This document shows positions 26,725 to 34,564 of a DNA stretch of 64,000 nt, piece by piece. A model generated the notes under the pieces. That model had not been told where the DNA came from. It searched no databases and saw only the letters and a program-made list of their open reading frames with translations. How positions within the stretch are numbered: position 1 is the first letter of the stretch; every line of letters begins with the position of its first letter. The translations under genes were made by a program, and so were the position numbers. Source of the stretch: Nostoc sp. MS1 (lineage in GTDB: Bacteria; Cyanobacteriota; Cyanobacteriia; Cyanobacteriales; Nostocaceae); assembly GCF_019976755.1 (NCBI RefSeq), contig NZ_AP023441.1, forward strand, positions 6,383,501 through 6,447,500. Reading direction: 5' to 3'.

Positions 26725-27636
26725 ATGGAACGCAGAAAGTTTCTGGAACACGTAGGCTGGACAGGACTCGGCATTGTCTGGGCTGTTGGTGGAAATGGCT
26801 TATTAACTGCCTGTCAGGTGGAACAACCAGATGCTCAAAAATCATCTACAGCTTTACCGTTTTCCTTCGTTCAAATTAGCGATACGCACATCGGTTTCAA
26901 AAAACCTGCAAATGAACACGTAACCGATACACTTCAGAAAACGATCAATGCGATCAATGCCTTATCCACTCCACCAGCCTTTGTCATTCATACGGGAGAT
27001 ATCTCCCATTTGTCTAAACCAGAAGAATTTGATCTGGCCAAACAACTACTTTCTCAATTGAAAGTCCCACTGTTTACCCTACCAGGGGAACACGATACCA
27101 TTGGCGATCGCGGCAAAGCCTACGAGTCAGCCTTTAACCGCAAGGATGTCAAAGAAGGTTTACAGGTTTGGGATCAGGCGGGAATTCACTTTGTCTCCTT
27201 AACCAATGTGCTAGATTTTGGGGCAACTGGTACGGGCAAACTAGGTCAGGCACAATTGGACTTGCTCTCCAAAGATTTGGCAACGCAGAAAAAGGATACA
27301 CCTCTAGTTGTTTTCAGCCATATTCCCCTATATGACCTTTATCCCAAATGGGGATGGGCAACTGCCGATTCGGCTTCGTTGCTCTCACTTCTATCTCGTT
27401 TTACATCGGTCACAGTATTAACGGGACATATCCATCAAGTAATTGAACATAGCGAAGGCAATATTCGCTTCCACACTGCTGCGGCCACTGCCTATCCTCT
27501 TCCCGCTCCAGGTCACGGTGATCAACCTGCTCCAGTCAAGCTAAACGAGAATAATCTCTTGGCAGTGCTTGGATTCCGTACAGTTGAGGTAATTTCCCTT
27601 AAAGATACTAGAGTTGACCAACATACTCTGGGCTAG
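26725..27636 (+). CDS. Calcineurin-like metallophosphoesterase, exported lipoprotein
   Basis: 303 residues. The N-terminus MERRKFLEHVGWTGLG is a twin-arginine signal and LLTAC a lipobox, so it is exported folded and anchored. Metal-binding motifs in order: ISDTHIG (D-x-H), TGDISH, PGEHDT (GNHD variant), FSHIPLYD and LTGHIHQ. This is the dimetal phosphoesterase family; the substrate is unknown. It follows the cupredoxin gene by 14 bases as last gene of the operon. Confidence 0.87.
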   Translation: MERRKFLEHVGWTGLGIVWAVGGNGLLTACQVEQPDAQKSSTALPFSFVQISDTHIGFKKPANEHVTDTLQKTINAINALSTPPAFVIHTGDISHLSKPEEFDLAKQLLSQLKVPLFTLPGEHDTIGDRGKAYESAFNRKDVKEGLQVWDQAGIHFVSLTNVLDFGATGTGKLGQAQLDLLSKDLATQKKDTPLVVFSHIPLYDLYPKWGWATADSASLLSLLSRFTSVTVLTGHIHQVIEHSEGNIRFHTAAATAYPLPAPGHGDQPAPVKLNENNLLAVLGFRTVEVISLKDTRVDQHTLG

Positions 27637-27855
27637 AAATATAGTTCAACTACTGTCTGGTGTAAACGCATCAACGGTTAACTACGATTCTTAAAACTCA
27701 CTTTAAGTCACGCCTCTATTTGATGAAATATCACATAGTAAAAACTGGCGGAAACTATTTCTGTACAAGAATTACAGCGTTATTGTGCCAATTTTCTCAA
27801 ATTGGCACAATCATACCTATAAGGCTATACTGTTTCACTAACTTTTACTCTCTAC

Positions 27856-29309
27856 CAATACCTTTGCCAAATTACGAGGGTTCAACGCCCGTAGAAACGG
27901 GATGAATACGTCCTAAAGAAGTAAGCTTGGCAAAAATCTGGTTTAATAAAATAGGCTCAGGGATTTCTGGAAGCATTTTCAAGATTTCATGGACATATCG
28001 AAAGCCACGATAATGAGCCTTAAGGTCAATAATGCCGGAGTCGGGATTAAGGGTGCGGAAATCAGCGAGAAGATGATGAGATAAATTAACCATAAAGAAT
28101 GCGCTTATTAGCAGCATTAGTAACCGCAGTTTGACCGATGTTCATAAAGTCTTCCAATCCCCAAAATTGCTTGGCATCACGGAAGTTAAACTCGATTTGA
28201 AAGCGCAGTTTGTAGTAGTCAATTATTTTCTCAGATGACAATTTTAGGTCACTAGAAAAAAGAATGACGTGACTGCGAGCATTAGTTTTAAGATTGGTTT
28301 TCACCAAAATAACTACATTCAGAGGCTGGGCAAATTCTTTGTGCAGTAAACTAGCTTGGTAAGTATCGGTTTGGATATTCTCTTCAATAATACTTTGACG
28401 CAAATATTCATTAGAAATATTACTCCAGTCCAGTTTATCTCCGTATTTACGGCGTGAACGATGATTGGGGTCAGGATTTTGATAAGGTATGTATAATGCG
28501 GAATCGTGGCGTAGCTTGGAAATTATATGTAAGTTTACTTGTCGAGCCATCTGCAAAGCATTATTGTTTCCAAAATGACCATCTAAAACTAAGTAACTCA
28601 AGGGGATAAAGTTAGCTATTAACTTGAGTAACTCATTAATCATCTTCTTAATTCTTAGTAATTCAGATGTAAGAATTACCTCTGTTTTATTCTTGTTCTT
28701 GCTCCCTTTCGGTCGTCCACGCTTATGTTTCTCTTTCTTGTTTATTTCTGGGGTTGTTGATGAGCTACTTTTTTCTATATTGCTCTTTATCACCTGTTCT
28801 ATCCCAATTGGAAATGAGTGCCTTCGCTCAACACTTATTAATGACAATGTGAAGAAAGATATTCCTGATATAGGTTTGCTGATCAGACTGGAAAAGAACC
28901 TATCCAACCCATAAGTTTCTTTACCTGCCTTACTGACTACAACTTCATCTCCTGCAAGCAAATATACCTCATTTGCACGGAACAAATGCTTACGGAAAAA
29001 TAGCCAAAACAACGTCGCCCAAGGTATTACTGTCTGAAAGAATCTTAATATCGTCCGATAGCTACCACCAGTGCCTGCCCAACGCGAGATTCCCAACATC
29101 GTGACTCGCCCGCTCATCGTTAACATAGCCAGGATTATTTGGTTAAATTGCCGCATTGTTGTGGCGTTGATCTGCGGTAGCAGGCATTGTAACAATGATA
29201 AGATATCGGGCATGGGCGAATTGTAGCTTTTGAGTTGTCGTTTTGAGAGACAATAACTCTACTACGAAACGCCCTACCTCTTCATGCTCTTATTTTGGCA
29301 ACGGTATTG
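27856..29309 (-). mobile_element. IS4-family insertion sequence
   Basis: Ends CAATACCTTTGCCAAA and TTTGGCAACGGTATTG, about 1.45 kb. No matching target duplication, and the left flank is not the missing 5-prime part of the gene broken at 29320, so a deletion or recombination accompanied it. Related ends occur at 15234-15340 and in the small element at 42153-42393. Confidence 0.8.
27872..29213 (-). pseudogene. IS4-family transposase with a frameshift
   Basis: The main frame (28086-29213, 375 codons) contains LAGDEVVVSKAGKETYG and the IS4 signature Y-(2)-R-(3)-E-(6)-K in YKLRFQIEFNFRDAK. A C-terminal piece in another frame (27872-28117) continues FFMVNLSHHLLADFR. The shift lies near 28095-28105. 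An inserted GRPKGSKNK basic segment lies in the middle. The element is probably no longer autonomous. Confidence 0.8.
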
Positions 29310-29319
29310 AAGTACCGTA

Positions 29320-29853
29320 ATGATTAATGCTGGTGAGACTAATCCCACACTGGGGACTCCTGGTGTGATTGCCTTTGAACATCTCGATAACCCTATTGCC
29401 CCAGTGATACTTGAGGCATTTCAAGCACTTCCTTTCATCCCGCAAGGTTTGATTCCTGTTCTTGGTCAGGGAATTTCCAAACCAGAGGGCTATCTTACCT
29501 ATAATTTCTCTACTGGGTCAGCAGATTTGTTCTGGTCTAGTAACTCGGCCGACCGTCAGAAAAATGCTCAAGCTCTCTTGTATACTTACCAACGACTCAA
29601 CCAAGCCAATGGTACAAATCTAGCTGCACCGCCTGACTACAGTAGTACCGCACACCCGCTTGGTGGGGCAATCATTGGACAAGTATGCAACACTCATGGG
29701 CAGGTTTTTGGTTATCCCAACTTGTTTGTTGTTGATGGTGCGCTTATTCCTGGTTCAACAGCCTGCTCAAATCCTTCGTTGACTATTGCAGCTCTGGCAG
29801 AACGGAGTATGGATCACTTTCTCAACCGGATTCCTGATTATCGAAAAAAATAA
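29320..29853 (+). pseudogene. GMC-type oxidoreductase (cholesterol-oxidase-like), C-terminal fragment
   Basis: 177 residues ending in the GMC C-terminal block: STAHPLGGAIIGQVCNTHGQ, VVDGALIPGSTACSNPSLTI and AALAERSMD. The active-site His is in AHPLGG. The FAD-binding N-terminal two thirds are absent: the frame is open up to the IS4 end at 29309. It is a broken gene, useful as a sign that sterol- or terpenoid-oxidising functions were once here. Confidence 0.82.
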
Positions 29854-30142
29854 CCGCTACAAAAGTTGATTGAATTAATTTAACCTTAGAAATTTGTAAG
29901 AAGTTAAATATTGTTAGCAAGTAGCATCTTAGAGTAGTAGTTGGCATATTGGAGTAACTGTCCGTTTATGGCGGCTAAATATGGACAGTTCCCTGACTCA
30001 AACTTTGTAGACATTTCTAAAAGTTCGGTTCAGCATCAAGATTTACAAGCATTTTAGTGGCAAGGTAGCCAGATTTTACCTTCAGTCACATACAATGCAA
30101 GGGTGTTAGTTCTAAAGTGCAACGCCAGCGATCGCGCTCGAC
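29854..30142. other. Promoter region of the recombinase gene
   Basis: Contains an inverted repeat AACTGTCC / GGACAGTT (29956-29990) with a 19-base spacer and a HIP1-like site just before the recombinase gene. No gene or tRNA seen. Confidence 0.5.
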
Positions 30143-31177
30143 ATGGTAAACAATCCTCAGTTTGACAACCTACCGCCAATCAAGTTGATCCACATTCAGG
30201 ATCAAGCGCCATCAACCCTACAGGGAAAATCTAGAAGCAGGGAAAGAAAAATATCTTTACCCACAGATATACGCTGGATCAAGGTATTAGAATTTCTTCG
30301 CAGCACAAATCTTGCACCAAACAGCCGAAAATTGTACGAACGCGAACTAAAGCGATTCTTGGGATGGACTCAACAGCACTATCATGAGCTACGCCCACGT
30401 CACTTGGGATTGTACAGGGAATATCTGCGGGATGAGGTCAAAACTGATTCAGGTAAGCCCCTGTCAAAAGCAAGTATTAATGCTGGGGTTGCTGCACTCA
30501 AAAGCTTCTTTAAATGGATGTGTTACACATATCCTGAAGTCGTAACAACTAATCCCACACTAGGGATAAAGCTAGAAAAAGTGCCACTGCCTCCAGCCCA
30601 AAGCCTAACTGACGAGCAGATGGAGCGCGTTTGGTCAGCGTTAGAATTGTTGGGAGAGACAAAAGGGCGCGATACAGCACTTGTCCACATACTCAGCCAC
30701 GGACTCCGCGCTGGGGAAATTGTACAGTTAAATGTTGGTTCCTTCGATGGCAAGCTGCTGTTTTTACCTGATACCAAAACCAATGAACCACGCTTAGTTC
30801 CATTACGTAAAGAAAGCCGCGACGTGTTAGAAGAATATTTGCGATCGCGGCAACAACAAGGTGAAGAACTAAATAGCCTCACCCCGTTGATGGTTTCGTA
30901 CCATGCGTCATATAAGGGCGATCGCTTGAGTTACCACGGCATTTACTTCGCAGTCGAGAAAATAGGTGAGATTGCAGGCATTGAAGATTTACACCCGCAC
31001 CAGTTCCGCCATACCTACGCCACGGAGTTATTGCTATTGGGTGTTGACCCCAGCCATGCGAGAAAACTGACGGGACATCAAAGTGAGAAAGCGTTCCGGC
31101 GCTATACATTGCGGAGCGAACAAGAAGCAGCGATCGCTGCTTCTTACCGTGCTATCGGGGAAGACGAAGCGGAGTGA
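30143..31177 (+). CDS. Tyrosine recombinase / phage-type integrase
   Basis: 344 residues. N-terminal SAM-like arm-binding domain (about 48-135: FLRSTNLAPNSRKLYERELK). Catalytic domain with Arg in LSHGLRAGEIVQL, HQFRHTYATELLLL (H-x-x-R), GHQSEKAFRRYT with the terminal His and nucleophile Tyr. All five catalytic residues look present. It belongs to the XerC/D-like recombinases found on cyanobacterial plasmids, where it may resolve dimers. Three plasmid-type genes follow, close-packed. Confidence 0.88.
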   Translation: MVNNPQFDNLPPIKLIHIQDQAPSTLQGKSRSRERKISLPTDIRWIKVLEFLRSTNLAPNSRKLYERELKRFLGWTQQHYHELRPRHLGLYREYLRDEVKTDSGKPLSKASINAGVAALKSFFKWMCYTYPEVVTTNPTLGIKLEKVPLPPAQSLTDEQMERVWSALELLGETKGRDTALVHILSHGLRAGEIVQLNVGSFDGKLLFLPDTKTNEPRLVPLRKESRDVLEEYLRSRQQQGEELNSLTPLMVSYHASYKGDRLSYHGIYFAVEKIGEIAGIEDLHPHQFRHTYATELLLLGVDPSHARKLTGHQSEKAFRRYTLRSEQEAAIAASYRAIGEDEAE

Positions 31178-31180
31178 GGA

Positions 31181-31648
31181 ATGCCAAAGCCACTTGACCC
31201 CAAATGCCAGTTATGTGCCAAGTTACCAACATCTAAAGCTAAGGTATTGCATGGGCCAGAAGGTGATGGCTGTTGGAATCCAAAGGTTTGCCACAATCGC
31301 CGTTCATTCTACCGCAACCGAACTAAAGATGATTCTCTTCAAATTGAGGCGATCGCCATTGCACCACCAGAAACATATTTCGCCGTGTTGTACTTGTACA
31401 AAGACCCTGGCGATAAACCCTTACACGCCTTGGGCGCTGAGTTGTGGCTGGGGCAAAAACCAATATGCCGTCTGGAGCCGATTCACTGTTTTGGACTGAC
31501 GGCTGGGAAAATCCGGGCGTACACTGACAAGGTGTTACAGGCGTTTGCTAAAGAATATAATGTTACGCTTTACCAATATAAAGAATTGTTTGAAATCAGT
31601 CCTACTCACTGCCCAGTAAGACCCTGCCCATTGCACCCGGAACCATGA
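31181..31648 (+). CDS. Plasmid-type conserved hypothetical with Cys motifs
   Basis: 155 residues. Starts 4 bases after the recombinase stop, so same operon. The N-terminus has CQLCAKLP and later CWNPKVCHNRRS, a possible zinc site of four Cys. The C-terminal part (ELWLGQKPICRLEPIHCFGL) is typical of a family found beside recombinases on Nostoc plasmids. The function is not known; nucleic-acid binding is plausible from the Cys pattern. Confidence 0.7.
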   Translation: MPKPLDPKCQLCAKLPTSKAKVLHGPEGDGCWNPKVCHNRRSFYRNRTKDDSLQIEAIAIAPPETYFAVLYLYKDPGDKPLHALGAELWLGQKPICRLEPIHCFGLTAGKIRAYTDKVLQAFAKEYNVTLYQYKELFEISPTHCPVRPCPLHPEP

Positions 31649-32331
31649 CCGCATACCGACAGTTGACAATCTGGGATATTCTTGATGAGATATCCGAAGC
31701 GCCACCCACCTCTTCACTGGCTGCGGTATGGGAATGTTTAGATACGGAGCTAGAGGATTTATCAGTAGAGGCACAATTAGTAACAGCTGCTGCCGCCTTT
31801 TCCCAAATCGCAGATATTCTCAGAACCCGCGCCCAGTTGTTATTAGAGGATGTCCGCGCCCAGAGCGATACTGATGGGCCAGTCATCAGCACAGATATCT
31901 TTGCTGGTTTGGTGAGAACAACCATGCAACTAGATTTAGATGACCTGATCGAAGAACAACCACCGCAGAGCTTTAGACCGCATGGGCCGCATCATTTTAC
32001 TCATCCTATTACTAGTGGTGATTCAGTAGCCGCACCTGTGGAGAAAGAGAATGTCCTGGCAATGCTGGAGATTCAGACGGTAGAGGATGTACATCGGCTG
32101 GCGGGGGATGAAGATGTGGATAAGTGGCAAAGGGCGATCGCTCAGTATTTAGTGCAAGTCAAAGATGAGATTGCCCTGCCGAAGCTGCAACGCAAGTTGA
32201 AGATGCCGATGGTTGAGGTCTGGCTGGGGCTGCTGCTTGGTGGATTTGCACTAGAACAGCGTGGGGAGTTTTACGAGAACAACAATGTTTGGGTAATGGG
32301 AGATTCTTCTGGGAGCTTGATGCAAGAATAA
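31645..32331 (+). CDS. Plasmid-type conserved hypothetical
   Basis: 228 residues, overlapping the previous gene by 4 bases. Acidic helical N-terminus (WDILDEISEAPPTSSLAAVW), a middle linker with HGPHHFTHP, and a C-terminal domain (KWQRAIAQYLVQVKDEIALP) that ends with a winged-helix-like LKMPMVEVWLGLLLGGFALE. No known function; the arrangement recombinase, Cys protein and this protein suggests a plasmid maintenance unit. Confidence 0.68.
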   Translation: MTAYRQLTIWDILDEISEAPPTSSLAAVWECLDTELEDLSVEAQLVTAAAAFSQIADILRTRAQLLLEDVRAQSDTDGPVISTDIFAGLVRTTMQLDLDDLIEEQPPQSFRPHGPHHFTHPITSGDSVAAPVEKENVLAMLEIQTVEDVHRLAGDEDVDKWQRAIAQYLVQVKDEIALPKLQRKLKMPMVEVWLGLLLGGFALEQRGEFYENNNVWVMGDSSGSLMQE

Positions 32332-32337
32332 TGATAT

Positions 32338-32404
32338 TGTCAAGGTAGCTATAAAGGTAAATCTCTTAAGAAGCTTTAAAAGTTAGCTTTTGTTGACCTA
32401 GACA
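32338..32404. promoter_or_regulatory. Operator-like copies of the 11-bp repeat
   Basis: Two inverted units (TGTCAAGGTAG at 32338-32348 and TATAAAGGTAA at 32350-32360) and one direct unit TGACCTAGACA (32394-32404), seven bases before the next start codon. They match the array at 22965-23300 (consensus TTACCTNGAYA), so the downstream gene may be autoregulated by the same protein that binds the array. Confidence 0.6.
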
Positions 32405-32410
32405 GTAAAC

Positions 32411-33112
32411 ATGAGCAATACGGGCAAGGGAAAGAAACTAGCATCCTTTAACTGTGACCAAAAGATGTGGGAGCGTTTTATTCTTCGCTGTCAATCTAAG
32501 GGAACAACAGCCACAGCCACACTTACCCATTTTATCCAGATGTACCTTGACGGTTCTCTTGACAACCTTGATGCAGTTGCTGATCATGACGTGGAGAAAA
32601 ACGGGTTGAACTCCAGGATAAAAGAGATTGTTGAGGAATACTTACGCCACAATTTAACTGACAATTTCAGTAGTGGTGATGCCCAAACAATATCAGCTAT
32701 TTACTCTCGACTTGATCAGCTTGAAGTTCAAATTAATAATAAGTCGAGAAGCATCGAAACACAGTCTCATTCCCAACCGGATGAGTTGGGGCAGAAAATT
32801 GAATCGATGACTTCGCGTATAGAACAGTTAGCTGATGCGATTAGAAAAATTCAAATTTATCTGAATAATCAACCGAAGCAGCGCGGTAAATCATATGGTA
32901 GAAGCGCATATGCTCAAGCTTCTACTCCCCGGATGAAGCCCTTAACAGAAGTTGCTTTGGCTTCGCGCCTTGGTGTTAACGTGGAAACTCTGCGTGAACA
33001 GACAGTAAAGTTGCCACCACCACTTTTTGTATCTTGGTGTAAGGGCAAGGATAGTTCAAGCATGGGATGGGAATTTAACGAAGAAACAGGTTTTTATCAT
33101 CCAGCAACTTAA
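32411..33112 (+). CDS. RHH-type plasmid DNA-binding protein, candidate partition/regulator
   Basis: 233 residues. Residues 9-50 look like a ribbon-helix-helix (KLASFNCDQKMWERFILRCQ, TLTHFIQMYL). A long coiled-coil region follows (about 80-150, with repeated SRLDQLE and SRIEQLADAIRKI), then a basic stretch and a C-terminal domain with TEVALASRLGVNVETLREQ. It probably dimerises and binds DNA. The 11-bp repeats directly upstream make it the best candidate to bind the array at 22965-23300. Partition or copy control is inferred from context. Confidence 0.65.
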   Translation: MSNTGKGKKLASFNCDQKMWERFILRCQSKGTTATATLTHFIQMYLDGSLDNLDAVADHDVEKNGLNSRIKEIVEEYLRHNLTDNFSSGDAQTISAIYSRLDQLEVQINNKSRSIETQSHSQPDELGQKIESMTSRIEQLADAIRKIQIYLNNQPKQRGKSYGRSAYAQASTPRMKPLTEVALASRLGVNVETLREQTVKLPPPLFVSWCKGKDSSSMGWEFNEETGFYHPAT

Positions 33113-33645
33113 ACCCCAGTAGGAATTGGAGAGTAGGGAGATAGGGGAGATGAGGAATGGGTAATGAGTAATGGGAAAAAATAACTATGGACTATGGACT
33201 ATGGACTGTTATACATTGAAAAATTATTTGTCAGTTTTCAACAATTATTGTCAAGGCACTCAATTTTTTGAGTTCTGTGCAATTAGAGTTATGCCTTGAT
33301 TACTTATTGAAGTCGGTGCAAGTAAGAAAGCCAATTAAGAAAAATTTTATTACTCTACTAAAAAGCTTTATTTGTAAGGATTATAGCCGCCAATGCTGTG
33401 CAACTTCCTTGCGAAGCCGAAGCTAGATTGGCCTTGATAAGAGATTGACTAAATTAAAGTCTCGTTATTGATATCAAATTTCAAAGGCTATTCCCATCAG
33501 TAGATGAACTGAAATTTTTACTAAATAAACTATTGAAACAGGCGCGAGTGAATGAGTCATCAAGTGCCATCATCAGCTAAAAAACAAATTTAATAGTGAC
33601 TACCAACTATTTTTGACCAAACCCAGCATCAACCATTTAACAGCT
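33113..33645. other. Intergenic with heptamer repeats
   Basis: Contains tandem CTATGGA units (about 33185-33209) and AT-rich DNA. No gene recognised. A TTG-initiated extension of the next gene from 33613 is possible but less likely. Confidence 0.5.
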
Positions 33646-34500
33646 ATGCACAATCCTCTAATTCTGATGCTCGTTACAGTCACTATTTTTTTTCTGATGT
33701 TAGCACTAGGGAGCAAACTCTCTGTTGATGATATCCTCTGTTTCTGGCGAAAACCTGCCTTAGTATTGCGTGCGCTTCTAGCAGTGTTGCTGCTTGTTCC
33801 TCTAGAGGTTATTGTGCTGATGAAATTTTTTCACTTACTGCCGGAAGTGACGATAGGATTAGCTTTATTAGCATCTGCTCCAGGTGCGCCTCTAAGCACA
33901 AAGCGAGCGCAAATTGCTGGAGGCAGCTTAGTTTATGCTGCAAGTCTTCAGCTTACCCTAGCAATACTTGCGGTTTTTGTGACTCCCTCTACCTTGGCGA
34001 TTTTTGACATCTTATTTGCAGATATTTCGCAAAAAGTGGCAATTTTAGATGTTGCCCGACAAGTGATAATAGTGCAAATATTGCCTGTGAGTCTCGGTCT
34101 TTTCATCAACAAGTTCGCGCCTACATTTGCTCAAAAAATAGCCCAACCCTTAACTTTGATAGCTGATAGTCTCTTTTTAGTGCTGGTTATTTTGGTGTGC
34201 ATCTTCGGACTACCATTGTTGTACAAGCTTTGGGTATTACCACTCGAAGCGATCGCCATTATGGTGATTGCCTCTCTAGGAATTGGACACGCTTTCGGCA
34301 GACTTGATCATGATAGCCGCTCTACCTTGGCGATTTTCTGTGTTGCTCGCAATTTTGGTTTAGCTTTGTTTATTGCAATTTTGAATCATGTAGAGCAGCA
34401 GGTGATACCAACGCTAGTGGCTTACTTAATTTTGGGAACCTGTATCTGTGTTCCTTACTCCATCTGGAATAAGCGCAGATTAGCTGAAAACCCATCATGA
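33646..34500 (+). CDS. BASS-family (bile acid:sodium symporter-like) membrane transporter
   Basis: 284 residues from the ATG of MHNPLILMLV; a TTG start 11 codons upstream is possible. Eight to nine transmembrane helices are visible, with ALLASAPGAPLSTKRAQIAG, a crossover-like motif, and SLGIGHAFGRLDHDSRSTLA near the second repeat. This fits the BASS/SBF superfamily, which moves organic anions with sodium. It lies 64 bases upstream of an arylsulfatase on the same strand, so uptake of a sulfated organic anion is a reasonable inference. Confidence 0.72.
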   Translation: MHNPLILMLVTVTIFFLMLALGSKLSVDDILCFWRKPALVLRALLAVLLLVPLEVIVLMKFFHLLPEVTIGLALLASAPGAPLSTKRAQIAGGSLVYAASLQLTLAILAVFVTPSTLAIFDILFADISQKVAILDVARQVIIVQILPVSLGLFINKFAPTFAQKIAQPLTLIADSLFLVLVILVCIFGLPLLYKLWVLPLEAIAIMVIASLGIGHAFGRLDHDSRSTLAIFCVARNFGLALFIAILNHVEQQVIPTLVAYLILGTCICVPYSIWNKRRLAENPS

Positions 34501-34564
34501 GTCAACACACTAGATATTGGGGGTAGGGTGTAGTGAAAACTGCATATTTCAGGAGTTTAACTCT

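Noticed and set aside
30143..31177. Recombinase as sign of an integrative element with tRNA attachment site
   Set aside because: No tRNA gene or flanking direct repeat was found, and its neighbours look like plasmid genes instead.
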